From Methanobacteriaceae archaeon (GTDB taxonomy: Archaea; Methanobacteriota; Methanobacteria; Methanobacteriales; Methanobacteriaceae), in contig JAUSNX010000014.1 in NCBI GenBank assembly GCA_030656015.1, positions 186,001-250,000 of the forward strand: a stretch of 64,000 nucleotides of DNA. The letters run 5' to 3'. The notes beneath the pieces are model-generated. The model made no database searches. It saw only the letters and a list, made by a program, of their open reading frames with translations, and had not been told where the DNA came from. The translations under genes were made by a program, and so were the position numbers. Of this stretch, positions 19,607 to 30,055 are shown piece by piece (the first letter of the stretch is position 1; each line of letters opens with the position of its first letter).

Positions 19607-20431
19607 TTATTCTGTAGGTGGGCAAGAAGAAATTTCCGCATCACCTGGAAAATTTTTAAGGGCCATTTTACCATCCAAAATCTCTAAATAGCTATTTTTA
19701 CCATCCATCCAGGCCCCAGTATTCACCACATCATTGGAAATACAGGGTTTATGTGTGTGTCCAAAAATTAGCTTTTCTTCTGGATCCATTCCCAAATACA
19801 TACAGCGCGCTGCCTTTGAATTAGCCAGATCCCATAGTTTTTCCACATTCCTTTCTGAGTTAGAGGGATGTTTTAAAAGAATTTCCGGGACTTTTTCCAG
19901 GAGATCTTTAACCTTTCCAGAGATACTGCTGCCTGCTTGAATAACATCCCACAATTCACTGGATGCTTTACCACTTAAGTCCCCGCTTAGACCCATATTC
20001 TTAGAAAAGGTCTCATAAATATCAATACTCATAACTTCAGAAAAAGAAAAGACTTCTAATTCATATCCATGAATAAAATAGAAGTTTTCGCCTCCATCTT
20101 CCAATCGAAGGGATTTAGAAACTACAAACGGGCCGTAAAAGTACTGGTTCCCATCCTGAATTCCATATCTCTGAGCCAGAGAATAGAGATAATAATCGTG
20201 ATTTCCAATAATGTAATTTACTTCCTGAATATTAAGAGAAGAGATTTTAGAGAGTATTTCCTTATTATTTTTAATTATGTTAATATTGTCCTCTCTCCAA
20301 AAGTCAAAAACATCCCCCACTAAAACTAAGCGACTTATTTCTCCGGGATTATAACCATCTAAAAAGTTTAAAAAATCTTCTTTGTCTGCTTTTTCATATC
20401 CCAAGTGCAAGTCTGATACTGCTATAATCAT
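19607..20431 (-). CDS. calcineurin-like metallophosphoesterase
   Basis: The 274-residue protein has the full dinuclear metal motif set: DLHLGYEK, GDVFDFW, GNHDYY, FIHGYEL and FGHTHKP. This order, and the DFW after the second Asp, resembles UDP-2,3-diacylglucosamine diphosphatase (LpxH-like) sequences, but archaea make no lipid A, so the substrate is unknown. The start is the ATG at 20431 after GGGGTGA; the GTG at 20440 is inside that SD. It is convergent with the HemK2 gene. Confidence 0.85.
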   Translation of the reverse strand: MIIAVSDLHLGYEKADKEDFLNFLDGYNPGEISRLVLVGDVFDFWREDNINIIKNNKEILSKISSLNIQEVNYIIGNHDYYLYSLAQRYGIQDGNQYFYGPFVVSKSLRLEDGGENFYFIHGYELEVFSFSEVMSIDIYETFSKNMGLSGDLSGKASSELWDVIQAGSSISGKVKDLLEKVPEILLKHPSNSERNVEKLWDLANSKAARCMYLGMDPEEKLIFGHTHKPCISNDVVNTGAWMDGKNSYLEILDGKMALKNFPGDAEISSCPPTE

Positions 20432-20640
20432 AATTTTCACCCCATATTATATTAATTAAAGAAGATTATAAAATTTGTTTATCAACAAAGTAATTTTGAT
20501 AAAAAACAAATGAGTTATCATCAAAAAATTGAAGTAGAAATCTATGATAAAAATAAAACAATAAAAAGAGCTTTCTCTAAAAAAAGATGTATTTAATATT
20601 CTTATTGAAAAAAAAGATTAAAGAAAAAAATTTAATTAAA

Positions 20641-21606
20641 TTAATTGTCTTTTAATTCCCCTATTTCCCTCAAAGCATCTTCATTATCTGGTGAAATTTC
20701 TAAGGCCTTCTCAAAACATTTTAATGCTTCTTCTTCATTTTCAGAACCTTTATAAACCACTCCCAAATTCATATAAGCAGCTTCGTATTCTGGATAAAGA
20801 GCTATGGCCTTTTCCAATGATTCTATGGCATCATCGTTATTTCCCATACTGGCCAGAACACATCCCTGATAATTCCAGGCCTCGGGTTGTTCACTATCCA
20901 GTTCAATAGCTTTTTTAAATGATTCCAAAGCTTCTTCACCTTTTTGCATGAGGAATAAAACATTGGCCCGGTAGAAATGAGCTTTGTAATTGTTCCCATC
21001 CACTTCAATTAAGCGGTTCAGGCATTTCAGGGACTCATCATATCGACCCATATCCGCCAGAGTAGTTCCTAAATTATAAATAGCTGGTAAATAAGTGTTA
21101 TCAATTCTTAAAACTTCTTCAAATGATTTTAAGGCATCTTGATCGTTCTGGAGAATGCTGTAAATAACTCCTTTATCATTCCAGGCTTCCAAGAAATCAT
21201 TGCTGATATTTAGTGCCTTATTCAGGTATTCAAGTGCGGTTTCATATTCTCCCAGGTTAAAGTAGCAGCGAGAGAGATAATAATTTGCCCATTCACTTTC
21301 ATCTATTTTTAAAGCCTTTTCAAAGGATTCGATAGCTAAAGGAAAATTTTCTATGTAATACAAGGTCAAGCCCTGACCATAAAGAGCAGAAGCGGTGTTC
21401 TGAATTTTTAAAGCCTTCTCAAATGATTTCAGTGCTTCATCATATTTTTCGACATTGCCTAGCGCATACCCCAGTTCACTGTAGGCCTCTTGAAAATCAG
21501 GATCAATTTCTATGGATTTTTGAAATGATTTAATTGCTTCTTCATGATTTTCTGATTCTGAATATTTTTTTCCTTCTTCAAAGAATGTTTTAGACTTATC
21601 TGACAA
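20641..21606 (-). CDS. tetratricopeptide repeat protein (321 residues)
   Basis: The protein is almost entirely TPR repeats, about nine, each of 34 residues with the pattern AxxxYxxALxxFxKALxIDP; examples are SEYSELGYALGN-like helices and AIESFEKALKIDE. It has no signal peptide or membrane segment, so it is probably a cytoplasmic scaffold. It starts at TTG (21606) with GAGGAG five bases upstream. It is a tandem paralogue of the next upstream gene (21723-22697), with matching repeat order. A third, shorter TPR gene follows upstream at 23053. Partners cannot be inferred from the context. Confidence 0.9.
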   Translation of the reverse strand: MSDKSKTFFEEGKKYSESENHEEAIKSFQKSIEIDPDFQEAYSELGYALGNVEKYDEALKSFEKALKIQNTASALYGQGLTLYYIENFPLAIESFEKALKIDESEWANYYLSRCYFNLGEYETALEYLNKALNISNDFLEAWNDKGVIYSILQNDQDALKSFEEVLRIDNTYLPAIYNLGTTLADMGRYDESLKCLNRLIEVDGNNYKAHFYRANVLFLMQKGEEALESFKKAIELDSEQPEAWNYQGCVLASMGNNDDAIESLEKAIALYPEYEAAYMNLGVVYKGSENEEEALKCFEKALEISPDNEDALREIGELKDN

Positions 21607-21722
21607 GATATCTCCTCTTAAATTGATTAATATTATTTAAATTTTATTTAAATTAGATTATTGTTATTATTTAATTCCAATCGTTTCTTTTTAGGTACTT
21701 TAGTAAAAAATTGGACTATTAC

Positions 21723-22697
21723 TTAATCCCAATCATCTTTTAAGCTGTCTTTATAAAAAAGTGCTTCCTCATTATCTGGTTCAATTTCCAGGACTTTTTC
21801 AAAGGATTCTAAGGCCAGATCATCTTTACCCAAATCCAGGTAAACATTTCCCAGATTTAAATAAGGTGCCGAATAATCATTATTCAATTTAATGGCCTCT
21901 TTTAATGATTCAAGGGCTTCGTGATTTTGACCCAGGCTAAACTGTACATAGCCCAAATAATTCCACAATTCTTTCTGTTCATTGTCTATTTTAAGAGCTT
22001 TTTTAAAGTATTCTACTGCTTCTTCTTCTTTCTCCAGGAAGTAAAGAACATTACCCTTGTAAAAGAGTGCCTTGAAGTTTTCTGGATCGATTTCTATGGT
22101 CCGGTTTAAATATCCCAAAGCATCCTCATAATTACCACTATCAGCTAGAGTGGAACCTAGATTATAAATAGCTGTTTCATAGTAATTATCAATCCCCAAT
22201 ACCTGTTCAAAGCATTCTATGGCCCGTTCATCCTGTCCCATTATGCTATAGGCCACACCCAAGTCATTCCATGCCTCAACAAAGTCAGGATCCATGGAAA
22301 GAGAGATTTCAAAAGAATTAACTGCGTTTTCATAATCCCCTAAAATAAGGTGGCAATCGCCCTTATAGTACCAGATATCCTCATTTTCCCCAATCTCCAG
22401 GGCCTGTAAAAATGAATCTAGAGATTTTTCATAATCTTCTAATAAGAAAAGGGAAAGTCCCTGACCAAATAGGCCGGGAAATGAGTTTTGTATTTTTAAA
22501 GCATTGTTAAATGATTTTAAGGCCTCTTCATAGATTTCCATAGTTCCTAAAATGTATCCCAGTTCCAGTTGGGCCTCCATACAGAAAGGATCTGCATCTA
22601 CAGCTTCACGGAAATAATTCATGGCCTCCTGGGGCTTTCCATAGGTTAATAATTCTATTCCCTTTTGATAAAGTTTTTTAGCTTGATTATTGGTCAA
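21723..22697 (-). CDS. tetratricopeptide repeat protein (324 residues)
   Basis: This is an array of about nine TPR units, colinear with the downstream paralogue: both start with a Lys-rich helix, both have GQGL-(S/T)-LF/YY in unit 3 and the NLG(S/T)TLADSG-like unit in the middle. I set the start at a TTG (22697) because AAGGAG lies seven bases before it; the open frame extends 25 codons further to a GTG/ATG region without an SD and with a non-TPR hydrophobic sequence. The pair is separated by 116 bases. Function is a protein-protein scaffold by family; no partner is visible. Confidence 0.88.
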   Translation of the reverse strand: MTNNQAKKLYQKGIELLTYGKPQEAMNYFREAVDADPFCMEAQLELGYILGTMEIYEEALKSFNNALKIQNSFPGLFGQGLSLFLLEDYEKSLDSFLQALEIGENEDIWYYKGDCHLILGDYENAVNSFEISLSMDPDFVEAWNDLGVAYSIMGQDERAIECFEQVLGIDNYYETAIYNLGSTLADSGNYEDALGYLNRTIEIDPENFKALFYKGNVLYFLEKEEEAVEYFKKALKIDNEQKELWNYLGYVQFSLGQNHEALESLKEAIKLNNDYSAPYLNLGNVYLDLGKDDLALESFEKVLEIEPDNEEALFYKDSLKDDWD

Positions 22698-23052
22698 TTT
22701 ATTTCTCCTTATGATTATATGGTAAATTTTATGTGTAAATGATATTTTTGAAATAAAAAGTGTAAATTTCACTGGTTTGAAAATAAAGTTTCAGCAAAAT
22801 AAGATAATAGTAAGGTCTCTATTTTATTATATTAAAACTTATAATGATATAAATAAATTAATATATTAAGTAATCAAGTTCATCTAAAATTACAATTAAT
22901 TAAAATAACCCCACGATATGAATTTAATTTCTATTAAATACTATTAAAATAGTTATCAACAAAAAATAAGAATAGAGAATTATTTAATTAAATATTTTAA
23001 TAGATAAAAAAGGATAGGGTGTCCTGAAATATTTAAATCTCATTAATTTATT
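22698..23052. promoter_or_regulatory. intergenic region upstream of the TPR pair
   Basis: This stretch of 355 AT-rich bases has no gene that I can support. On the minus strand several TATA-like runs lie near 22800-22860, consistent with the promoter of the two downstream TPR genes. I see no repeats or hairpins of note. Confidence 0.35.
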
Positions 23053-23721
23053 CTATTTTTTTAAAATTTTCTCCATATTTAAAATAGAAATTTCATCACC
23101 AGGATTTAGTTCCAAGGCCTTTTGAAAACACTTTAATGCTTTTTCATTATCTTCCAGCCCCATCCAGGATACTCCCTGGTAGGAATAAGGCAAATAGTAA
23201 TCCGGATCCATTTCAATAGCTTTATTTGCAGACTTTAAGGCATCTTCAAATTTTGAGAGGGAATTTAAGCAGTTTCCCATTTCACACCACGATTGAACAT
23301 CATCCACATTGATTTCCAGATGTTTTTCAAAAAAGGGAATGGCTTGATCACATTCATCTAGCCCTAAATAGTTGTATGCTCGAGCATAATAAGTAATTTC
23401 TTCTTCAAAGCCTTTTTCAATGGCCATATCAAAGTAATCATTTGATTCTTTAAATTGTTCTAAATCAGAAAGTGCATTGGCCTTAAGATAATATAATGAT
23501 CCTATATCTGGATTTTCTTCTATCTGGCTTTCAATATATTCTAAAGATTCATCCAATGATTTTAATTCAGTGATAGCAAATGATTTATAGGCAATGGCGT
23601 TTTCAAAGATAGGGTCCATATTTAAGGCCTTTTCAAAGAATTCTAATGATTTATCGTATTTTTCCTCGTCAAACAGGTCTAATCCCTGGTCAAAGTAGTT
23701 CCATTTTTCTTGGTCTTTCAT
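23053..23721 (-). CDS. tetratricopeptide repeat protein (222 residues)
   Basis: About six TPR units fill the protein (for example FDEEKYDKSLEFFEKALNMD and ALKSANKAIEMDPDYYLPY). CAGGAG precedes the ATG. The sequence is more diverged than the 321/324-residue pair but shares the closing GLEDNEKALKCFQKALEL unit style. It lies 355 bases upstream of the pair and is probably separately transcribed. No catalytic domain or membrane anchor is present. Confidence 0.88.
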   Translation of the reverse strand: MKDQEKWNYFDQGLDLFDEEKYDKSLEFFEKALNMDPIFENAIAYKSFAITELKSLDESLEYIESQIEENPDIGSLYYLKANALSDLEQFKESNDYFDMAIEKGFEEEITYYARAYNYLGLDECDQAIPFFEKHLEINVDDVQSWCEMGNCLNSLSKFEDALKSANKAIEMDPDYYLPYSYQGVSWMGLEDNEKALKCFQKALELNPGDEISILNMEKILKK

Positions 23722-23864
23722 GGTTTTTCTCCTGATTTTAATTGTTTGTCCTTTTTGGTAAGTTTTTTTTTCTAAATATAATTTAAATATACAAATATTC
23801 TTAAAAATAATTTTAAATAAAATAAATCCTATCTAAATATATAATAAATACTTGATTCCGCGAT

Positions 23865-24509
23865 CTAATACCTATTTTGTCGGTTAATATATTTTAAAAG
23901 ATTGTTTAAACATTTCTTAGTGTAATTAGATAATTTAGAATGATTTTCTAAATAGCCAGCAACTGGAGGGCTGGTATGGTAATAAATTTCAACCAAAATT
24001 CGGCCCCAGATTCTTTTAAGAAGGTAATAGTCCCTGAAATTCCTTAAACTAATCACTTCTGGAGCATTAAAATCTCCGTAGGCCGCAGTGGCAATAAAGC
24101 ATTTGTTTTTGAATCTTTCTTCCCTCACTTTTCCGTCTTCACGATTCATTTTCAACATATGATGCTCATTTTCTTCCATTAGTTGACAACCTTGTTCCAT
24201 TAAATTAAGCATGAATTCCAGGTGCTTTTGATCCTTATCATGACAGTAATTAAGCAGTTCCATTATGGCCGAGCGATAGTTGGTCAATGCTAGAATAATT
24301 CCCGGGTGAGCCATTCTAAATTCCCAAGGTGGGTCCATGCGCTCCATATATTTTATTATACTGCTCATTTTTTTATAGTGCATGGTCAGATCTTTTTCTT
24401 GACATATTTTAAGCCCCATTTCCGAATCATTTTTTCTTAAAATATCTAAAAAACCGTCTATGATTATCTGGGCCTCTGTGATCTTGTTCTGTATTTTAAT
24501 TTCATACAT
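23865..24509 (-). CDS. CFI-box C-terminal domain protein
   Basis: The first 135 residues of 214 are helical and have no recognised domain. The C-terminal part begins with the motif CFIATAAYG followed by RNFRDYYLLKRIWGRILVEIYYHTSP and a helix ending the protein. This CFI box followed by a short hydrophobic tail occurs at the end of many otherwise unrelated proteins and may be an anchoring or processing signal, though its role is not established. Here it ends a soluble-looking protein next to TPR genes. GGGG stands upstream of the ATG at moderate spacing. Confidence 0.75.
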   Translation of the reverse strand: MYEIKIQNKITEAQIIIDGFLDILRKNDSEMGLKICQEKDLTMHYKKMSSIIKYMERMDPPWEFRMAHPGIILALTNYRSAIMELLNYCHDKDQKHLEFMLNLMEQGCQLMEENEHHMLKMNREDGKVREERFKNKCFIATAAYGDFNAPEVISLRNFRDYYLLKRIWGRILVEIYYHTSPPVAGYLENHSKLSNYTKKCLNNLLKYINRQNRY

Positions 24510-24801
24510 CTAGAAGAACCCCTATTAAATGGTTATTAATTAATTTCAAAATTATTTTAGACAATTAGTACCTTTTTACATCCCATCTATTATAATCACA
24601 TAATCGTGCTATAAAATTAATTTACTATTCATTTAATCTATTTATTATAATCTATTTTTCGAAATTTATTCTTAATATATAAGTTTGACTTTAGAGATTA
24701 ATTTATAAATATTTATATTAACTTCTTATCAATTATTATTTATCGCAAATAAGAAATAATGAATAAAAAATAATTTTAATTCTTTATTTCACCTTAGAGG
24801 T

Positions 24802-24810
24802 GGTTTTATT
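24802..24810 (+). promoter_or_regulatory. ribosome binding site and ATT start that fix the kinase N terminus
   Basis: AGAGGTGG at 24796-24803 is a strong Shine-Dalgarno site. The in-frame codon that follows at normal spacing is ATT (24808-24810). There is no in-frame ATG, GTG or TTG between the upstream stop (24757-24762) and the ATG at 24988, which is inside the first PAS domain. Confidence 0.6.
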
Positions 24811-27174
24811 ACAGATAATCCCTTTGATCTTGAAGATGCACATCAAGAAATAAATAAACTAAAAGACAGAGTTTATAATCTTCAATTAAGGGAGCGACAA
24901 TCTCGTGAAGCTCTGGTAGGGACTGAAGAGAGAATAAAAAAAATTTTAGAAAGTACCAGTGATGGATTCTTATCCATAAATGCTGAAATGAGAGTTGTTT
25001 ATTTTAATAGTGCTGCTGAGGAGATTTTAAAAAGAGGTCGGCACGAAATCATGGGAATGGACATTTTTGAAGCATTCCCCCGAATAAAAGGATCTTTTTT
25101 TGAAGAAAAATATTATGAATCAATTGAAAGCGAAAGAAAAGTTTGTTTTGATGCTTATTTTGGAGAGCCCCCCCATGAAACATGGTATTATTTCAGAATA
25201 ATCCCTAATTCCAATGAAATTTCCATATTTTTAAGAAATATAACTAAAGAGAAAAAAACAGAGCAGATACTATCCCAAGAAAAGGAAAAATATCATCTAT
25301 TGGCAGATAATGCTACGGAGATAATATGTACTCATGACTATGAGGGAATATGTACCTATATCTCCCCCTATATCAAAAAACTCCTGGGATACTCTTCAGA
25401 GGAATTAACAGGTAAAAACGTGTATAATATAATACCTCCCTCTGAACGAGATTTAATTAAGCAAAAACAAAAATATCTTTGTTTTAAAAACAAAATAGTT
25501 AGTTTTGAACATAGATTAATAAAAAAAGATGGTAGTTACTTGTGGGTTGAATCCAAAACCAATTCAGTTATGGATTCAAATGGCGAATTTCAGTATTTTA
25601 TTGTAACTACTCGAGATTTAAGTCATCACAAAAAGACTGAGAAACATTTAAATGAAACCGAACATTACTATAGAACTATTTTTGAAAACACGGGAACCGC
25701 ATCAGTTATTATTGAAAAAGATAAAACGATTTCTCTGGTTAATTCTGAATTCGCAAAGCTTTATGGGCTTCCCAAAGAGGAAATTGAAGGCAAATTAAAG
25801 TGTACCTCATTTGTACATCCCAGTTACCAGAAAATAATGGGCCGTTATCAATCTCAGAGATTTTTGGATCCAGATTCCGTTCCCAGGAACTATGAATTCA
25901 AGTTTTTAGACTATGAACAGGAATCTAAAGACGTTTTTACGACCGCCAGTATAATTCCTGGTGCTCAAAAATCATTACTCTCCCTAATAGATGTGAGTGA
26001 ACGAAACCGTGCTAATAATCGACTTAAATGGGAATTAAAAGTCAATGAATCTTTAAATAAAATTTATGCACCATTAATTTCTTCCCAAACCAGCTTGGAA
26101 GATATTGCATATGTTATTTTGGCCCAGGCCATGGAATTAACGGATAGTACATCTGGTTTTGTAAGCGAGATAATTCCTGAAACTAAAAACATGCTGATTC
26201 TTTCTATGATGCCACCTGTTCCCGATAACTATTATTTTTCCAAACCAATTATCCGAACCGGTGAAAATGAGAAGGGTAGTTTAATGAGCCACAGCTTTAA
26301 TAAAAACGAGGGTTTTTTTACTAATAATGCATCTCACCACCCTTTATTTAAAAATATCAAAGGCCACCTAAATATCAATAGATTTCTTTCAGTTCCTGTT
26401 TTAAATGATGGAATAAATGTAGGTCAAATTGCAGTTTCCAATTCTAAAAAAGATTACACCCAAAATGATGTGGAAGCCTTGGAAAGGCTGGCTGATTTTT
26501 ACACCCTTGCCTTGCAAAAAGTTGGAAATGAAAACAAAATCCTGGAGTCTTTAGAGGAGAAGAAAGTACTTCTAAGGGAAATTCACCACCGGGTTAAAAA
26601 TAATCTACAGATAATTTCCAGTTTATTGAATCTACAAAGCCAGTATATTGAAGATGATGTAACTCACGATGTTTTAATTGGAAGCCAGAATCGTGTACGA
26701 TCTATGGCCCTGATTCACGAGAAATTATATGGCTCCATCAGTTTAAATCATATTGATTTCGGAGAATACGTAAAAAACCTTTCAGAAAGCCTTATAAATA
26801 GCTATATCGAAATTCCAGGTAATGTGAAAATACACATTGATATTAAAAATGTTTATTTGAATATAGAAACAGCTATTCCCTGCGGATTAATGATAAATGA
26901 ATTAATATCCAACAGCCTAAAGCACGGTTTTAAAGAGTCTAAAGGAAACATAAAAATAAAAATGGCTCCTAAAAACGAAGAATATATTTTAAAAATTTGT
27001 GATGATGGTGTAGGTTTCCCCGAAGAAATTGATTTCAGAAATACTGAAACTTTGGGAATGCAATTAATAAATAGTCTGGTTAAGCAGCTTGATGGTGAGA
27101 TAAAACTGGTTAAAAATTCAGGCTCTTGTTTTATTATTAATTTTAAAGAGTTGTGCTATAAAAAAAGAATTTAA
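24808..27174 (+). CDS. cytoplasmic sensor histidine kinase (PAS-PAS-PAS-GAF-HisKA_2-HATPase)
   Basis: From the proposed ATT start the protein has 788 residues. A coiled coil comes first (about residues 10-45). Three PAS domains follow: [20 protein letters not shown], then [17 protein letters not shown] with [11 protein letters not shown], then [21 protein letters not shown] domain runs from about residue 415 to 575. The HisKA_2 phospho-acceptor is [20 protein letters not shown], and the ATPase has [14 protein letters not shown] and [13 protein letters not shown]. There are no membrane segments, so it senses a cytoplasmic ligand. Using only ATG would give 728 residues and cut the first PAS domain in half. 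It has no adjacent response regulator. Confidence 0.9.
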   Translation: MTDNPFDLEDAHQEINKLKDRVYNLQLRERQSREALVGTEERIKKILESTSDGFLSINAEMRVVYFNSAAEEILKRGRHEIMGMDIFEAFPRIKGSFFEEKYYESIESERKVCFDAYFGEPPHETWYYFRIIPNSNEISIFLRNITKEKKTEQILSQEKEKYHLLADNATEIICTHDYEGICTYISPYIKKLLGYSSEELTGKNVYNIIPPSERDLIKQKQKYLCFKNKIVSFEHRLIKKDGSYLWVESKTNSVMDSNGEFQYFIVTTRDLSHHKKTEKHLNETEHYYRTIFENTGTASVIIEKDKTISLVNSEFAKLYGLPKEEIEGKLKCTSFVHPSYQKIMGRYQSQRFLDPDSVPRNYEFKFLDYEQESKDVFTTASIIPGAQKSLLSLIDVSERNRANNRLKWELKVNESLNKIYAPLISSQTSLEDIAYVILAQAMELTDSTSGFVSEIIPETKNMLILSMMPPVPDNYYFSKPIIRTGENEKGSLMSHSFNKNEGFFTNNASHHPLFKNIKGHLNINRFLSVPVLNDGINVGQIAVSNSKKDYTQNDVEALERLADFYTLALQKVGNENKILESLEEKKVLLREIHHRVKNNLQIISSLLNLQSQYIEDDVTHDVLIGSQNRVRSMALIHEKLYGSISLNHIDFGEYVKNLSESLINSYIEIPGNVKIHIDIKNVYLNIETAIPCGLMINELISNSLKHGFKESKGNIKIKMAPKNEEYILKICDDGVGFPEEIDFRNTETLGMQLINSLVKQLDGEIKLVKNSGSCFIINFKELCYKKRI

Positions 27175-27187
27175 TGGTTAAGTCGAT

Positions 27188-28060
27188 TTAAACATCCATA
27201 ACCATTATTCCATCAAATACTAAAACAGCATCTCCTTCCATGAAGGCCCCTAATTCGTTTTCTTCAGAATAAACATCAATTTGGAGTTCTCCACCAGGTA
27301 AGTGCACCAGTACGCTTTCTGCTAATTTTTCCAGTTTATTACCTGCAATGACACAAGAAGTAGCTCCAGTACCACAGGCCAAAGTAGGGCCTGCTCCTCG
27401 TTCCCAAGTAGCCATAATTATTTCTTTAGTAGAAACCACTTCTACAAAGTGCACATTGGTTCTTTGGGGAAATGATGGATGATTCTCAATGGCCGGGCCC
27501 CATTTATCAAGGTCAATTTCACCAGCATTATCTACAAATATAACGGCATGAGGATTTCCCACACTTAAAGCTGTCATCTGCATGGGTTGTCCTTCTACCT
27601 TGAGTAATTTATCTACAAATTCATCTTCTGCTACATCCATAGGTATTTCACTAGTTTTAAAGGTGGCTTTACCCATGTTAACCCTGCAAGATTCAACTTT
27701 CCCATTCGAAAGAGTCATCTCAACCGTTTTAATTCCGGCTAGGGTTTCTACATCCATTTTTTCCTTGCGAATAATCCCATTATCATAAACAAACTTGGAA
27801 AAACATCTTATACCATTTCCACACATCTCAGCTTCACTACCATCGGCATTGAATATACGGAATTTTATATCTCCTTCTCCCGTAGCAGGTGCTACAAATA
27901 TTGCTCCATCAGCACCTACTGAGAATCCTCTGCGGCATAATTCCACCACAAGTTCGCTTTTTTTATCTTCACTAACACATTCACTCTCAATCTCATCAAT
28001 TACCACGTAATCGTTTCCTAGACCGTGCATTTTAGAAAATAAAATGTTAACTTTACTCAT
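27188..28060 (-). CDS. dapF: diaminopimelate epimerase
   Basis: The 290-residue enzyme interconverts LL- and meso-diaminopimelate. Both catalytic cysteines are in their motifs: [11 protein letters not shown] and ACGTGATSC. The N terminus [15 protein letters not shown] is the family signature. GGGAGAT precedes the ATG. It lies 59 bases downstream of lysA on the same strand, and the two complete lysine synthesis. It ends 13 bases from the convergent kinase gene. Confidence 0.97.
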   Translation of the reverse strand: MSKVNILFSKMHGLGNDYVVIDEIESECVSEDKKSELVVELCRRGFSVGADGAIFVAPATGEGDIKFRIFNADGSEAEMCGNGIRCFSKFVYDNGIIRKEKMDVETLAGIKTVEMTLSNGKVESCRVNMGKATFKTSEIPMDVAEDEFVDKLLKVEGQPMQMTALSVGNPHAVIFVDNAGEIDLDKWGPAIENHPSFPQRTNVHFVEVVSTKEIIMATWERGAGPTLACGTGATSCVIAGNKLEKLAESVLVHLPGGELQIDVYSEENELGAFMEGDAVLVFDGIMVMDV

Positions 28061-28119
28061 TTTATAATCTCCCTATAATCTCCAATACGTCAATAATATT
28101 ATCCCCATATTTTATGAAT

Positions 28120-29406
28120 TTATTTTAAAAGTCTTGCAGGAAGGATTTGTTTATTTAAAACATCAGCCATAGATTCTCGTTCCCTTATTAAATCCATTTC
28201 ACCATCTTTTACCAGTACTTCTGCTGGCCTTGGCCGTGAATTATATTGAGAAGCCATGGAAAAGGCATAGGCCCCGGCATTCATAATAGCGATTATATCT
28301 CCTTCTTCTATCTCTGGAAGAGTTCTATCTCTGGCAAAAAGGTCTCCTGATTCACATACATTTCCAGCAACGTCTATTTCTTCCACTGCTTCTGCTTGAG
28401 GTTTGTTAGCCACCACAATGTGGTGATAGGAACCATACATGGCCGGACGCAGCAAAGTATTGAATCCTGCATCTACTCCTACAAATTTACGATAACTCTG
28501 TTTTATCGTGTTTACTTTAGCCAGTAAGTAAGATGCATCGCCTACTATATACCTTCCAGGTTCTATACACATGGTTGGTTTTCCCAGATTGTATTGAGCC
28601 AATTTTTCCTTGAATAAATCCGTGATTTCTTTGGCAAAGGTTTCAATGTCCAGTATATCCTCTTCAGGAGTATAAGGAATTCCCAGTCCCCCACCAAAGT
28701 CTATAAATTCAAATTTAACTCCAGCATTCTCTGCAATATCACCTGCAATATCCATGAGAGTGGTTACTGCTAATTTGAATGGTTCTGGATCCAGAATACC
28801 GGATCCAATGTGAGTATGTATACCTACCGGATCAAATCCAAGCTCTTTAGCTAATTTATATACTTCCACAGCTTCTTTTTCCATTATTCCAAATTTACTC
28901 ATTTCTCCACCAGTGATACAATGCTCATGGTGGCCAGCCCCGACCATAGGATTTACCCGGAAAGATATTTTAAAACCTTTAGGATCCACGATTTTGGCCA
29001 GTCTTTTAAGCTGAGAAACAGAATCCACATTTAATCTAACACCACTTTCTATGGCAAACTCCATTTCTTCATCTTTTACATTGTTTCCAGTGTAAAGGAT
29101 TCTTTGAGGATCAAATCCCGTGAGTGAAGAAGTATAAATTTCTCCAGGAGATACTGCATCTATGCCACTACCTTCTTGTTCTAAAATACGCAGCACAGAA
29201 AGGTTGGTATTGGCTTTGCAGGCGTAAAATATTTGAAAATCATCATAATGCTTGGAAAAAGCCTCGTAAACTCGACGGTAATTTTCTCGCACTTTATTCT
29301 CATCTATAACATATAAAGGAGTTCCATACTCCCGGACAATCTCTGTAGCGTCGGCACCGCCAATACTTAGATTGCCTTTTTCGCTAATTTCTAAATCGAA
29401 AACCAT
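28120..29406 (-). CDS. lysA: diaminopimelate decarboxylase
   Basis: This 428-residue, PLP-dependent type III fold decarboxylase makes lysine from meso-diaminopimelate. The PLP lysine is in [10 protein letters not shown], the phosphate-binding Gly segment is [16 protein letters not shown], and [11 protein letters not shown] and the catalytic-Cys segment [13 protein letters not shown] are present. TTGGAGGA precedes the ATG. It is the first gene of the lysA-dapF operon. Confidence 0.97.
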   Translation of the reverse strand: MVFDLEISEKGNLSIGGADATEIVREYGTPLYVIDENKVRENYRRVYEAFSKHYDDFQIFYACKANTNLSVLRILEQEGSGIDAVSPGEIYTSSLTGFDPQRILYTGNNVKDEEMEFAIESGVRLNVDSVSQLKRLAKIVDPKGFKISFRVNPMVGAGHHEHCITGGEMSKFGIMEKEAVEVYKLAKELGFDPVGIHTHIGSGILDPEPFKLAVTTLMDIAGDIAENAGVKFEFIDFGGGLGIPYTPEEDILDIETFAKEITDLFKEKLAQYNLGKPTMCIEPGRYIVGDASYLLAKVNTIKQSYRKFVGVDAGFNTLLRPAMYGSYHHIVVANKPQAEAVEEIDVAGNVCESGDLFARDRTLPEIEEGDIIAIMNAGAYAFSMASQYNSRPRPAEVLVKDGEMDLIRERESMADVLNKQILPARLLK

Positions 29407-30055
29407 CTATAAATCCTCCAAATAAACTTAAGTTAACATCAACTTTCTATTTTTCATTTTATTTAAATTTATAAATCAATTAAATGAATATTTAGATGAC
29501 TTAAATAGAGTAATGAAGAAAGGTTATTATACATAAAACGCATCTAATGGATCTTAAAAATAAAATAGCATTACCAAATAATGCTAAAAAAATGGAAAAA
29601 GAAAAATATTAAAATAAGTAACTAAATTAAAGCATTATTTCTTCTTTAGGGAACCTTATTTTTGCTGATGGTTCTTCTAGAGTATTATCCTAAAACAATG
29701 AGTTTCGTGGGCACAATATTCTGAGGCAGTTCTCCAAGATATAGTCTATTTTATCTTCCTTGATTTTCTTTTAACTGAATGCTCTGGCCGCAAATCTTTT
29801 CTCCACTAATTCTGCAAACTCCATAATTACGCTTCTTTGCATATATTTATTATTTTTAAAGTATAAATTATTTAAAAAAATATAAAATATTTGAAATCAA
29901 TATGAATCATCATAAATAAGCCCGAAAAGAAAATAAATGATATGTATAAATAAAATTAATTAGTGGACAATGGATTAAAAAATATGACATTTAATAGGGA
30001 TTTATAATTAAAAAGCATCATTTTCCATTTAATAATGAGAATTCAGGAGAATAAA
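29407..30055. other. intergenic region holding a nitroreductase remnant and the lysA promoter
   Basis: Of these 649 bases, 29627-29824 carry the decayed nitroreductase described separately. The rest is AT-rich. Sequence 29407-29500 should hold the lysA promoter on the minus strand. CAGGAG at 30043 is the SD of the NUDIX gene, which decides its ATG at 30056. I see no other coding signal. Confidence 0.5.
29627..29824 (-). pseudogene. nitroreductase family remnant (N-terminal strand plus tail)
   Basis: One 66-codon frame reads MEFAELVEKRFAARAFS, stop, then KKIKEDKIDYILENCL, another stop, then LEEPSAKIRFPKEEIML and a final stop. The first two parts match the start of nitroreductase-fold proteins (ELVEKRxSxRxFxDKxIxxEKIDYILE). 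The last part resembles their C-terminal tail, so the middle of about 120 residues seems deleted. Two in-frame stops and the loss of the FMN-binding core mean it cannot make a working enzyme. The N-terminal match is convincing; the tail match is weak. Confidence 0.6.

Noticed and set aside
24988-27174. ATG at 24988 as the kinase start
   Set aside because: It lies in the middle of the first PAS domain; the frame and homology continue upstream to a strong SD and an ATT.
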